The translations under genes and the position numbers were made by a program. Source: Borreliella andersonii (GTDB lineage Bacteria; Spirochaetota; Spirochaetia; Borreliales; Borreliaceae). Taken from it: 64,000 nt of DNA. Shown one piece after another: positions 37,562-46,230 of this stretch. The DNA is taken from positions 124,001 to 188,000 of the forward strand of contig NZ_CP132457.1 in NCBI RefSeq assembly GCF_032595875.1. The letters run 5' to 3'. A model generated the notes under the pieces. That model was given only the letters and a program-made list of their open reading frames with translations, was not told the origin of the DNA and ran no database searches. The first letter of the stretch is position 1. Each line of letters starts with the position of its first letter.

Positions 37562-37572
37562 GGAGCTTTAAA

Positions 37573-37740
37573 ATGGCTAAAATTTCTAAAAACGCTCAAA
37601 GAGTGGGCTCAAAAGAACTAATAAGTCGATGGGGAGGGAAAATTATAATGAAATCAAAATTTGAAAATGGAAAAATAAAGCATTATGCAGAATGTCAAAC
37701 TTCAAAAAACACAGCAAGAAAGCCAAGGGATTTATTTTAA
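37573..37740 (+). CDS. Conserved small basic protein (55 aa), function unknown
   Basis: Begins MAKISKNAQRVGSKELISRW and ends TARKPRDLF. An AGGAG at 37561-37565 is 7 nt before ATG, ideal spacing, and a terminator follows, so this short frame is a real gene. It is rich in Lys and Arg with one cysteine (YAECQTSKN) and is predicted soluble. From memory it corresponds to BB0162 in B31. The sequence 'GGKIIMKSKFENGKIKHYAE' has alternating strand character; no family is recognised. The stop codon lies within the terminator hairpin. Confidence 0.8.
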   Translation: MAKISKNAQRVGSKELISRWGGKIIMKSKFENGKIKHYAECQTSKNTARKPRDLF

Positions 37741-37757
37741 CAAATAAATCTCCTTGG
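37723..37757. terminator. Bidirectional terminator overlapping the end of the 55-aa gene
   Basis: CCAAGGGATTTATT and AATAAATCTCCTTGG pair with a single bulge around a TTAACA loop, giving a 14-bp stem. The stop codon TAA (37738-37740) is in the loop. On the plus strand it is followed by a T-rich stretch (CGCTATTTTTTTTG), and the gene on the other strand ends at 37766, so it serves both convergent transcripts. Confidence 0.75.
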
Positions 37758-37765
37758 TTATAACG

Positions 37766-39514
37766 CTATTTTTTTTGTATCCTATCACTAAATTTGATCC
37801 AAGCTTCATCTTGTTCTTGTTTTGTATAGCTCTTGTTTGCTGCTTGCTTAGGGGCTGTGCCCTTTTTGGGGAAAGAATTTCTAACTTTCTCTTTTATTTC
37901 CTCTCTTTGTTTTCTAATTTTTTCTAATTGTCTTTTAACTCTTTCATTTGAATCAAAAAGTCCACTTCCGCTTTTATTCAAACCAGCTCTAAAATCTAAT
38001 CTAGACAAAGCCTCTTTATAGCTTTGATGCTTGCCTGTCAAAAACAAAATGATCCTTCTAAACAAACTTAAATCTTTATAAGCAGCATTTAAAATAGAAT
38101 ACAAATCAAGTTTATATATTTTATATAAGGGCAAAAGTTCATTACTATTCTTAAAATATTTCGCCGCTTCAGCTTTAATCAAATCTTTAAGATGAACCTG
38201 AACACTTTGGGTTTTACAAATTCTCCTGTAATGAGAAACAATAAGGTCAAGAAACTTAACTTTATTTTTTAAGCAATACTCATTCATAATATATTTAGAT
38301 ATTAATCTACTTAGAACTTCTTCTAAACCTTCTTCTGTGAAAATAGAAGAAGAGTCATCTCCAAAATTAAGAATTTTAAATATACTAGCCTTCAATTCAC
38401 TATTAAGAAATAGTAAAACCTTTTCATATTCTTCTAGAAAAAACTCATATGCAAAAGGTTTGTACAAATAAAAATTTTCTTTTACTTGAAATATTTTGGG
38501 CAAAATATCATTAATTTTAGATTCAAAAAAGTACATATTAGCAACTAACAAAAAATTTTTGGGATCGTTTAGCCCTTCAGAATAAACTTTTAAAATTCCC
38601 AAAAACTCTTCTGTATCAATTGAACCTTTTTTAAACTCTAAAGTCTTTTCAATAGCTTTTAAAGATTCATCAATTTTAATAGCCTCTATAGCCTTAAGCT
38701 CTTCTAAGTCTTTTTCATTTTTAATAAAAAGATTAAGAAACTCCAAAAAAACAAAATAATTTTTTGAGAAAGTAATTCCTTTCTTTCCAAGAACTTCATC
38801 CTTGATTTCAATTATGCCAAAGAGAATCTTGGAAATAGCACCAATAATATTCTTGCCCTCTTCTAAAATCTTCTCATAATCAATAAGCTTTAATCCTTTT
38901 ATTCTAACGAAAACATCTTTTACAATATTATTAGAAGCAATATTAAAAAATATTTTTTTAACAAACTCAATAAAATATAAAGCCCTGCTAGATGGAATTA
39001 TCAAAGATTTCCAAACTAATATTTCTTTCAATTGTGATTTTGTTTCAAAAAATTTATAGTTAATATCTGAATCTACAATAGTTATAAATTCATTCTGAAA
39101 AACCAACAAACTAGATTCTACATTCTTAACAGTAAGCAAAGAACTAAAAAGCTCTATTCCTATATAAGTTTTCAAAAACAAATCATCAATAGAATAATAA
39201 TAAAAATCATAACTGGCCTCGTCGGTCAAAATTATACTGTCTGGCAAAAATTCTCCATCAATTGATATTCTATTGGTAATTATTCCTCTTTTAACTTCAT
39301 AAAGTTTGCGAAATAAAAAATCAAGCTCCCCTTTTAAACCTCGTATTCTTACAGAATGCTCTTCTATAAAAGAAGAATAATCTACAGCTTCCTTTTTATA
39401 AGACAGAATAGTTTTCAAAATTATTTTTTGGATATCCGAAGATATTCCTAGTTGAGAAATCAAAATATCTATTTCTTTGCTACTCATATAAAAAATTTCT
39501 GGTAATTTTTTCAT
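37766..39514 (-). CDS. Conserved Borrelia protein of unknown function (582 aa)
   Basis: A 582-residue, largely helical, cytoplasmic protein with no signal peptide or membrane span. It starts MKKLPEIFYMSSKEIDILIS with AAGGAAC upstream and ends in a charged tail (RVKRQLEKIRKQREEIKEKV, then FPKKGTAPKQAANKSYTKQE), which looks like a coiled coil followed by a disordered stretch. No enzymatic motif is visible. It is a single gene between the terminator shared with the 55-aa gene and the exchanger gene, with an 80-bp gap upstream. Corresponds by order to BB0163. Confidence 0.7.
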   Translation of the reverse strand: MKKLPEIFYMSSKEIDILISQLGISSDIQKIILKTILSYKKEAVDYSSFIEEHSVRIRGLKGELDFLFRKLYEVKRGIITNRISIDGEFLPDSIILTDEASYDFYYYSIDDLFLKTYIGIELFSSLLTVKNVESSLLVFQNEFITIVDSDINYKFFETKSQLKEILVWKSLIIPSSRALYFIEFVKKIFFNIASNNIVKDVFVRIKGLKLIDYEKILEEGKNIIGAISKILFGIIEIKDEVLGKKGITFSKNYFVFLEFLNLFIKNEKDLEELKAIEAIKIDESLKAIEKTLEFKKGSIDTEEFLGILKVYSEGLNDPKNFLLVANMYFFESKINDILPKIFQVKENFYLYKPFAYEFFLEEYEKVLLFLNSELKASIFKILNFGDDSSSIFTEEGLEEVLSRLISKYIMNEYCLKNKVKFLDLIVSHYRRICKTQSVQVHLKDLIKAEAAKYFKNSNELLPLYKIYKLDLYSILNAAYKDLSLFRRIILFLTGKHQSYKEALSRLDFRAGLNKSGSGLFDSNERVKRQLEKIRKQREEIKEKVRNSFPKKGTAPKQAANKSYTKQEQDEAWIKFSDRIQKK

Positions 39515-39594
39515 ATTGTTCCTTACATTACATTTAAATAATAAAACATATTACATTAAAAATATATTAACAAATCAAAATCAAGATCAAATAA

Positions 39595-40581
39595 TCAATA
39601 AAAGTTAAATAACATTAAGTTATATAAAAAATATAAAAGTAAAAAAATTATAGAAATGCCTCTACTAAAAACTCCTTTAAATTTAACCACTAAAAATAAA
39701 ACTAAAGTTATAAATACCATTATACCAAAATCTAAAATATAAATATCTTGCAACAAGATAGGTCTGAAAAAACTACTACTAGCTAAAATAAAACCGATAT
39801 TAAAAATATTACTACCAATAATGTTACCAAATGCAATATCTGATTCTTTTCTAATTATTGCAAAAAGAGATACAACAAGCTCAGGAACACTTGTCCCAAA
39901 AGCTACAAGTATAATTCCAATCAACTTTTCACTAACATTAAAAACATTGTTGGCAATGTAGAGAGCTCCATCTACCAATAATTTCGATCCCAAATAAAGA
40001 AAATACATACTAATGACAAAACTTAACAAATTAAAAAATATAAAGTTAAAACTCTGATTTAAATTACTTACACCTTCTTGAAAAGAACTTTCCAAGCTGG
40101 CATACAATTTTTCTTCTTTATAAAAAAGTAAAAGATAGGATAAAAACAAAATTAAGATACTAAATGAGCTAAAACGATCGTAAGGTCTTACAAAAAAAGA
40201 GTAAGATCTAAAATCAAATGAAAGCAACAAAAGAAGAAACATTAATAAAAACAGAAACATAAAAGAAAGCTTAAGTCTTTTAAAATCTGCCTTAATCTTT
40301 AAAAAAAATCCTGCTAAAGGCAAAGCAAGCAACATATTAATAATATTGCTACCAATAACATTAGAAACAACAATTTCATTTTTACCCTTAAAAGCCGCCA
40401 CCAAACTTGTAAAAAGCTCTGGGGCACTTGTTGAAAAAGATACTATTGTAACTCCTATTAAAAGTGTTGGAACTTTTAAATAAGTAGCAATGCCAACTGA
40501 ACTTTTCAAAAGTAAATCACCACCAAGATACAATAAAAAAATCCCAAATCCTACGTAAAAAAATTGAATTAAATGTTCCAA
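39595..40581 (-). CDS. Sodium/calcium exchanger family membrane protein
   Basis: A 328-residue K+-dependent Na+/Ca2+ exchanger-type antiporter. Two inverted alpha-repeats carry the family motif: VTIVSFSTSAPELFTSLVAA with NVIGSNIINML (about residues 43-85) and ILVAFGTSVPELVVSLFAI with GNIIGSNIFNIGFIL (about 225-265). Each repeat has the ion-binding Glu and Asn. About ten membrane spans with a central loop near residues 150-165. TTG at 40581 is the start, with AGGAG 9 nt upstream; no ATG fits. It is followed after about 30 nt by the DUF4015-like gene's stop. Cation preference is inference. Confidence 0.88.
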   Translation of the reverse strand: MEHLIQFFYVGFGIFLLYLGGDLLLKSSVGIATYLKVPTLLIGVTIVSFSTSAPELFTSLVAAFKGKNEIVVSNVIGSNIINMLLALPLAGFFLKIKADFKRLKLSFMFLFLLMFLLLLLSFDFRSYSFFVRPYDRFSSFSILILFLSYLLLFYKEEKLYASLESSFQEGVSNLNQSFNFIFFNLLSFVISMYFLYLGSKLLVDGALYIANNVFNVSEKLIGIILVAFGTSVPELVVSLFAIIRKESDIAFGNIIGSNIFNIGFILASSSFFRPILLQDIYILDFGIMVFITLVLFLVVKFKGVFSRGISIIFLLLYFLYNLMLFNFY

Positions 40582-40611
40582 ATGAATAATCTCCTATATC
40601 AGAAACAACAA

Positions 40612-42456
40612 TTAAAAAGAATCTAAATATTCTTTTAAACTACCTTTAATCATATAATAAACGTTAGATGCATTCCAAAGACTAAAACCACTACCAAATG
40701 ACTCTTTGATTCCTTTAAGCTGAAACTTTAAATACTTTAAATAAATCTCTTCATTTATCAATCTTTCTTTTCCCAATAAAAAAGCTTGAACATAAGATCT
40801 AATAACAACCCGACCTAAAGAAAAAGTAAGCGCTCTATCACTTCCCTCTTTATAAATCCTATAAGCTCTTTTTGTATAATAAAAATTGCTTGGCAAAAAA
40901 TCATCAGTATAATGCGAAGGATAAAACATAGGAGATATAACGTCAACATAATCTGCTAACATTGAAATATTTTGCCCAATACTATTAGTAGGAAACCAGC
41001 CATTATATCCATAAATATCGACAGAAATGGGAACATAAAGCTGCTTTCTTGCCATAATCAAAAAAGATTCAAGAGCATCAACAGGTTGCATCTCATACTT
41101 ATTCATTCTTGAGATTGCAAAAGACACGGGCCCATCTGATGGAAATCTAATATAATCAAATTGTATCTCGTCAACTCCAAAAGATTGAATTTCTTTTGCA
41201 ATAGAAATATTATACTCCCAAGTAGTAGGGGAAAAAATATCTACCCAATGCTCTACTTGCACATATTTCACAAGACCACTAGAATCAACTTTTTTAATAA
41301 CATGAGCCCAGGGTTTATTGGTTTTTTTATTCCAAAGAGCATACTTAAAATTATCATAGTAATACAATTTTGTATCTTTAAATACAACACACCTAGCAAT
41401 AATATAAATTCCAAGCTCTTTGGCTTTTTTAAGAATATAAGGAACATCAATCAAATTTTTAACAGAACTTAACTTATTGGGCAAAGAAAGTTTGCTAGAA
41501 TAAGTCAAATTACCATTATCATCTTTAAAATCAATTACAACAGCGTTCATACCTGAATCTTTAATAAATTTAAATCTTTCATCAACTGCCCTTTTATTGC
41601 GCAATGTATATGCTGTTAAATAAATAGACCCTTTATTTTTAGCAAGCTGCATCCTTTGTGATTTTTCAAAAAAGTCCTGATCCTGCAAAGATAATTTTCC
41701 AATAAATACCCATTGACCATTAATATAAGAATAAAAATGATTGTCATATGTTCTGACTAAAATTTTTTCTACATTCTTGCTAGATAAGTCTAAAATACGT
41801 ATTATTTGCTTTTTAAAGGGAAAAGAAATTTTTTTAATAAATCCACTTTTCTGACTAATTAAAAAAATATCTCCATAAACTCCAGAAGAAAAATATAAAT
41901 TATTTATCTCTTCTTTTGAAAATTCAATAGCACTAATAATATCGTAATACCCTGCACCCAAATAAATCTGTGGAATTAAACGATTCAAATTCTTAAAACT
42001 AATAGCTCCATTAACACTAAGATAAATGCCATGAATCGAAGTTCCAACGGCAATACGCTTATACTCATCTTGAGAAAAGGCACTCGATGTAATATATGCA
42101 CTGCTATTAAATTTATCAATTCCCACTAATTTTCTAAAATTTTTTGAATTATCATAAGAAACGTAAAGATTGTTACTTGTAGTCAAAAATGAAATTGAAG
42201 AATAAACATCTTCATAAATAGAAGTAATTCTACTAGGAACAAGCTTGTGAAAAGGGTAAATCCACCTAGAGCTTACCCCATTAACTTGAACTTTGGTTAT
42301 TTTCCCATTAACATTCTTACTTAAAAAACCTTTATGAACAAACAATAAACTATATTTTTTAAAAAATTCTTCATCAGTCAATGAATATATACTAAAAACT
42401 TTAAAAACAAAAAATAAGAAAATAACTACCCAATAGACAAAAACTTTCATATACAT
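40612..42456 (-). CDS. Exported TIM-barrel protein, DUF4015 putative glycoside hydrolase
   Basis: About 614 residues with an N-terminal signal (MKVFVYWVVIFLFFVFKVFS). Residues about 50-260 form a sensor-like beta domain (LLFVHKGFLSKN, SSAYITSSAFSQDEYKRIAV). From about 285 the conserved barrel begins: IYLTAYTLRNKRAVDERFKF, SGMNAVVIDFKDDNGNLTYS, YIIARCVVFKDTKLYYYD, VEHWVDIFSPTTWEYN, GVDEIQFDYIRFPSDGPVSF and VDVISPMFYPSHYTDDFLPS. These are the acidic barrel motifs of the DUF4015 family. The substrate is unknown. The start is uncertain: 42456 (MYMKVF) and 42450 lack a ribosome site, as does a TTG at 42480. Confidence 0.8.
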   Translation of the reverse strand: MYMKVFVYWVVIFLFFVFKVFSIYSLTDEEFFKKYSLLFVHKGFLSKNVNGKITKVQVNGVSSRWIYPFHKLVPSRITSIYEDVYSSISFLTTSNNLYVSYDNSKNFRKLVGIDKFNSSAYITSSAFSQDEYKRIAVGTSIHGIYLSVNGAISFKNLNRLIPQIYLGAGYYDIISAIEFSKEEINNLYFSSGVYGDIFLISQKSGFIKKISFPFKKQIIRILDLSSKNVEKILVRTYDNHFYSYINGQWVFIGKLSLQDQDFFEKSQRMQLAKNKGSIYLTAYTLRNKRAVDERFKFIKDSGMNAVVIDFKDDNGNLTYSSKLSLPNKLSSVKNLIDVPYILKKAKELGIYIIARCVVFKDTKLYYYDNFKYALWNKKTNKPWAHVIKKVDSSGLVKYVQVEHWVDIFSPTTWEYNISIAKEIQSFGVDEIQFDYIRFPSDGPVSFAISRMNKYEMQPVDALESFLIMARKQLYVPISVDIYGYNGWFPTNSIGQNISMLADYVDVISPMFYPSHYTDDFLPSNFYYTKRAYRIYKEGSDRALTFSLGRVVIRSYVQAFLLGKERLINEEIYLKYLKFQLKGIKESFGSGFSLWNASNVYYMIKGSLKEYLDSF

Positions 42457-42575
42457 TAATACATGATACTTGCAAATCAAAAAATATTAAATAACGGTGA
42501 TTTTTATTTGAACAATTGGATCTCAATTAAATTCAAAAATACTTAGATTTTATAACAACTTTACTTTTTAAAATT

Positions 42576-44096
42576 TCAAGCCCTGCCATAAAGCCTTGTA
42601 ATAAAACTTATATTTTGACTCAAATCAGTGTCTAAATCACTTTCTAGCAATCTAAAAATACAATTATCTAAAGTACTTTTAGGGATATTTGACCTAAATC
42701 TATCTCCCAAATTAATATAGTCTTGCATTGGAACTATTACGTTATCAGAAACACTGCCCATGGCACTTCTTATAACGTCCCAAACAACAAAATCCTCATT
42801 TGTATTTAAATAATCAAAAATATACTTTTTATGCAAATCATCTAAAGAATCAACAAATTTTAGTATCGTATCATTATCGCTAATTCCTGTGTAAACTATA
42901 CAATTCTTAATATAATTATGAGGAAGATTTTGATTACCTGAATCAAAATCAAAGGCGAGCTTCATTATTTTCATTCCTGGAAAATTAAAAAAATCTCTTA
43001 GCCTTGAAACATCTTCAAGATCATTTTCAAAATCTTCAACCCAAATTTTTAAATCTTTAATTTCATTTAAAATAAAATTGAAAAAATCTCGTCCTGGTGA
43101 CTTTACCCACAACCCATTCAAAGCATAAGTTTCACCCGCACTAACTTCCCAAGTAGAAACAAAACCTCTGAAGTGATCAATTTTAATTATATCTGCATAC
43201 CTTTTTAAAATTCCAATCCTTTTTGCCCACCATTCATACTTAAATTTCTTTAAAACATTCCAACTATAAGCCGGGTTATCCCAAGCTTGTTCTTGTTCTA
43301 AAAAATGATCTGGAGAAATTCCTGCAACCTTATCTTTACTTGCATCAAATCTTAGCTTAAAATATTTTTGGTGTGCCCAAACATCAGCAGAATCATATGC
43401 CATAAAAAAAGGCATATTCATTACTAGCTCAATCCCCTTATCATTTGCATAGCGCTTTAAAGCTTGAAACTGTGAAAAAAAGAAATACTGCAACACCTCT
43501 TGCACTTTAATCTCTTTTGAAAGGATATTTCTCAATTTAAATAAATCTTTTTCATTTCTTTTAAGAATTCCTCTATTAAAAAGAACATTAAAAGTATTCT
43601 TTGATTCTTTAGCAAAATATTCTTTAAATGCAATAAAACTTGCAAAATCTAAAAGCCAATAAGAAGAATTTTTTTTAAATTTCTCAAAGCTTCTAACCTC
43701 ATCAGTCGAAGCTCTATTAATAAAATTTAAAGCAGCTTCTTTAAGAAATTTATCTTTAAAACTTAATTTTTTTAAATTAGAATACCTGGTTTCATTTTCC
43801 TTTAAAAGGCTTAAATCTGAATCTATAAATTTGTCAAGGACTTCTAAATCAATATAATAAACATTACCAGCAAAAGCCGAAAAAATTGAATAAGGGGGAG
43901 ACCTTGTAAAATCAATAGGAGAATAAGCATACATTTGCCAATAACTTTGAGAAGATGCAAACAAAAAATCTATAAATTTATAAGCTCCTTTGCCTAAATC
44001 CCCAATGCCATATTTAGATGGTAAAGAGCTTATGTTAAGCAAAATACCACTTTTTCTTACTAGGTTTAAATTAATTCTTATTTTTTTATATTCCAT
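42576..44096 (-). CDS. malQ: 4-alpha-glucanotransferase (amylomaltase)
   Basis: A 506-residue GH77 enzyme that transfers glucan chains between malto-oligosaccharides. N-terminal motif RKSGILLNISSLPSKYGIGD; then FFSQFQALKRYANDKGIELV, MNMPFFMAYDSADVWAHQ, ADIIKIDHFRGFVSTWEV with the nucleophile-region aspartate, and VWVEDFEND near the acid/base region. Length is normal. The family's usual opening 'GDLG' is kept. It faces away from the OmpA-domain protein gene with a 140-bp divergent gap. Borrelia's supply of malto-oligosaccharides is not visible here; MalQ is reported dispensable for infection in B. burgdorferi (established knowledge as I recall). Confidence 0.95.
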   Translation of the reverse strand: MEYKKIRINLNLVRKSGILLNISSLPSKYGIGDLGKGAYKFIDFLFASSQSYWQMYAYSPIDFTRSPPYSIFSAFAGNVYYIDLEVLDKFIDSDLSLLKENETRYSNLKKLSFKDKFLKEAALNFINRASTDEVRSFEKFKKNSSYWLLDFASFIAFKEYFAKESKNTFNVLFNRGILKRNEKDLFKLRNILSKEIKVQEVLQYFFFSQFQALKRYANDKGIELVMNMPFFMAYDSADVWAHQKYFKLRFDASKDKVAGISPDHFLEQEQAWDNPAYSWNVLKKFKYEWWAKRIGILKRYADIIKIDHFRGFVSTWEVSAGETYALNGLWVKSPGRDFFNFILNEIKDLKIWVEDFENDLEDVSRLRDFFNFPGMKIMKLAFDFDSGNQNLPHNYIKNCIVYTGISDNDTILKFVDSLDDLHKKYIFDYLNTNEDFVVWDVIRSAMGSVSDNVIVPMQDYINLGDRFRSNIPKSTLDNCIFRLLESDLDTDLSQNISFITRLYGRA

Positions 44097-44201
44097 ATAA
44101 AACCTCTATTAATTAATAATTTAAATAAATTCCCACTGTGTTATAAATTATAATAAATATCAGATCATAACAACATATCAAATAGCAATTTTAAAAAATA
44201 T

Positions 44202-44230
44202 TTAGACATTAAATAATTTTATGATAAAAT
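44202..44230 (+). promoter_or_regulatory. Candidate promoter of the OmpA-domain gene; possible leaderless transcript
   Basis: TTAGAC (44202-44207), 17 nt, then TAAAAT (44225-44230). The ATG at 44237 is the seventh base after the -10 box and has no Shine-Dalgarno sequence, so transcription may start at or next to the start codon. Confidence 0.45.
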
Positions 44231-44236
44231 CTATTA

Positions 44237-45406
44237 ATGAATACTAAATCGACTGCGCTGTTGTTACTATTATTTTTAGCTCAAAGCTTAGCTTTTTCTT
44301 CTGAAATCTTTGAATTTAAATACATTAAGGGTTCAAAGTTTAGACTAGAAGGCACAGATAATCAAGAAATATTTTTAAACGGCCACTATAATTCAAGCTC
44401 TGCTACCAATATTCAAATTTCAAGTGAAATAAAAGACACAAAAGAAAAATTTGCAAACATTAAAGCTTTTTTTAGAATCTTAAAAAGAGAAAACATTGAT
44501 GAACCTTACCTACTAAATGAAGAGTTTGAAGAAACCTTTAGCATAAATAATCAAGGAGAATATATAATAAAAGCAAATCAAAAAAGACCCTCTGTTAGAG
44601 GCATTCCAAGATTTCCAAAAACACCAATCAAAATAAATGAAAAATGGACATATCCTGCAGAAGAATATATAGAAGCGTCAAAAATAGACAAAAATATAAA
44701 AGATTTCGTTGTAAAATTTAATGTTAACTACGAATATAAAGGCAAAGAAGAATACAATGGTAAGCATTACCACATAATTCTTTCGAATTATGAATCACAA
44801 TATAATGTAAAAAACATCTATTTCTACCAAAAAGTAAACCAAAGAATTTATTTTGATAATGAAATTGGCAATACATATAAATACAGCGATAAATATATAT
44901 TTGAAATAAATCAAAACAATGGCCAACATTTTAAAATGATTGGAAACTCTTTTGGCAGAGTAGTTTCAATTGAACTTCCAAATGATAATCTCATTGAAAC
45001 TGAAGTTGAAAATTACATACGAGAAAAAAAAATAAAAGCTATTGATGTTGGAAAAAACAACAAAGGCATAAATTTGAGTTTTGACATTGAATTTTATCCT
45101 AACTCATTCCAAATACCACAAAAAGAATATAAAAAAATTGACCTTATAGCTAATCTTCTTGAAAAATTTAAAAAAAATAACATTCTAATAGAAGGTCATA
45201 CTGAACAATTTGGATCAGAAGAAGAGATGCACGAACTCTCTGAAAAAAGAGCTCGTGCAATTGGAAATTATTTAATAAAAATGAAAGTAAAAAACAAAGA
45301 CCAAATACTATTTAAAGGCTGGGGATCTCAAAAACCAAAATATCCTAAATCTTCCCCATTAAAGGCTAAAAATAGGCGAGTAGAAATTACAATATTAAAT
45401 AATTAA
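44237..45406 (+). CDS. Exported OmpA-C-terminal-domain protein (TpN50-like)
   Basis: A 389-residue protein with signal peptide (TALLLLLFLAQSLAFS before SEIFEF). Residues about 20-250 are a beta-rich domain of unknown role with PRFPKTPIKINEKWTYPAEE; the C-terminal 120 residues are an OmpA domain: DIEFYPNSFQIPQKEYKKID, ILIEGHTEQFGSEEEMHELS, EKRARAIGNYLIKMKV and KAKNRRVEI. The Asp and Arg that bind peptidoglycan in OmpA are replaced here by EGHTEQFG and kept as NRRVE respectively. It likely links cell wall and outer membrane, as suggested for Treponema TpN50. It ends 11 bp from convergent dksA. Confidence 0.85.
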   Translation: MNTKSTALLLLLFLAQSLAFSSEIFEFKYIKGSKFRLEGTDNQEIFLNGHYNSSSATNIQISSEIKDTKEKFANIKAFFRILKRENIDEPYLLNEEFEETFSINNQGEYIIKANQKRPSVRGIPRFPKTPIKINEKWTYPAEEYIEASKIDKNIKDFVVKFNVNYEYKGKEEYNGKHYHIILSNYESQYNVKNIYFYQKVNQRIYFDNEIGNTYKYSDKYIFEINQNNGQHFKMIGNSFGRVVSIELPNDNLIETEVENYIREKKIKAIDVGKNNKGINLSFDIEFYPNSFQIPQKEYKKIDLIANLLEKFKKNNILIEGHTEQFGSEEEMHELSEKRARAIGNYLIKMKVKNKDQILFKGWGSQKPKYPKSSPLKAKNRRVEITILNN

Positions 45407-45417
45407 CTTAAGATGCA

Positions 45418-45795
45418 TCATTTTTTGTTCTTTTTTTCTTTTTTTGTCTGACAACTAATACATAAAAAAGCATAAGGAATAGCTAACAGTCTCTCCCTAG
45501 CAATATCTTTTTCACAAGCCAAGCACTTACCGTAAGAATTTTGAGAAATTCTATAAAGAGCTTGATTTATTAAATTCAACTTTCTCTTTTCAACAAAACC
45601 CAACGCTTCAAGATTATTTCCATCCATATTATCAAAAGCAATATCAGCAATATCCTTTGGATACATGTCATTATTAATTATTTCTTTTTTGCTATTTTCT
45701 ACAGACTTAATAGAATCTAATATCTCTCTTTTTTCAGCTGAAAGAAATTTTTTGATCTCTTCAATAAATTCATGCTCAGAACTAGCTTTTTGCAT
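45418..45795 (-). CDS. dksA: DksA/TraR-family RNA polymerase regulator
   Basis: A 125-residue protein with the DksA layout: helical coiled coil (KKFLSAEKREILDSIKSVEN to DMYPKDIADIAFDNMD), GF(V)EKRKLNLINQALYRI, then a complete C4 zinc finger, CLACEKDIARERLLAIPYAF-LCISC (C-x2-C-x17-C-x2-C). It enters the RNA polymerase secondary channel and works with ppGpp; in B. burgdorferi DksA shapes the stringent response and infectivity (established knowledge). It is convergent with the OmpA-domain gene and divergent from infA. Confidence 0.93.
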   Translation of the reverse strand: MQKASSEHEFIEEIKKFLSAEKREILDSIKSVENSKKEIINNDMYPKDIADIAFDNMDGNNLEALGFVEKRKLNLINQALYRISQNSYGKCLACEKDIARERLLAIPYAFLCISCQTKKEKKNKK

Positions 45796-45880
45796 GATAC
45801 CTCCCTATAAATTACATTTTTAAAAAACTCCGTGTAATTATATACACAATTTCTTATAATGTAAACAAAAAATAATGCTT

Positions 45881-45899
45881 TTATTCTTAAAAAGAATAA
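45881..45899. promoter_or_regulatory. Perfect 8-bp hairpin between dksA and infA
   Basis: TTATTCTT-AAA-AAGAATAA is a perfect stem of eight pairs with a three-base centre, lying in the 165-bp divergent gap. It is AT-only except for two G/C pairs and could be an operator or a leader structure of infA. Confidence 0.4.
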
Positions 45900-45960
45900 T
45901 TGAAATGATATGTTTAATCATGTAAAATTTATCCTATTAGAAAAAATTATGGAGGTTGTC

Positions 45961-46182
45961 TTGAATATTAAAGAAGAAGCTATTGAAACTGAAGGGGTTG
46001 TAAAAGAATCCCTTCCAAATACCATGTTTAGAGTAGAGCTTAAAAACAAGCACGTTGTACTTGCCCATTTATCTGGCAAGATGAGAAAACATTTCATAAA
46101 GATAGTTCCTGGTGATAAAGTAAAAGTTGAATTATCTCCTTATGATCTTACAAAAGGTAGAATAGTATACAGGGAAAAATAA
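45961..46182 (+). CDS. infA: Translation initiation factor IF-1 (TTG start)
   Basis: A 73-residue S1/OB-fold protein that occupies the ribosomal A site in initiation. The body ([54 protein letters not shown]) is textbook IF-1. The start is TTG 45961 since GGAGG lies at 45951-45955 with 5-nt spacing and the length then matches the family; the longer frame from 45910 has no ribosome site and adds 17 alien residues. It stands alone, divergent from dksA, with the Bat operon's 3' end facing it 48 bp away. Confidence 0.95.
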   Translation: MNIKEEAIETEGVVKESLPNTMFRVELKNKHVVLAHLSGKMRKHFIKIVPGDKVKVELSPYDLTKGRIVYREK

Positions 46183-46230
46183 AATTAACCCCTTTAAAAA
46201 TTTTCAAGTGTTGTAAATATTATTTATTTT

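Noticed and set aside
45910..45960. Longer N-terminus for IF-1
   Set aside because: No ribosome site, and IF-1 length and alignment fit the TTG start at 45961.
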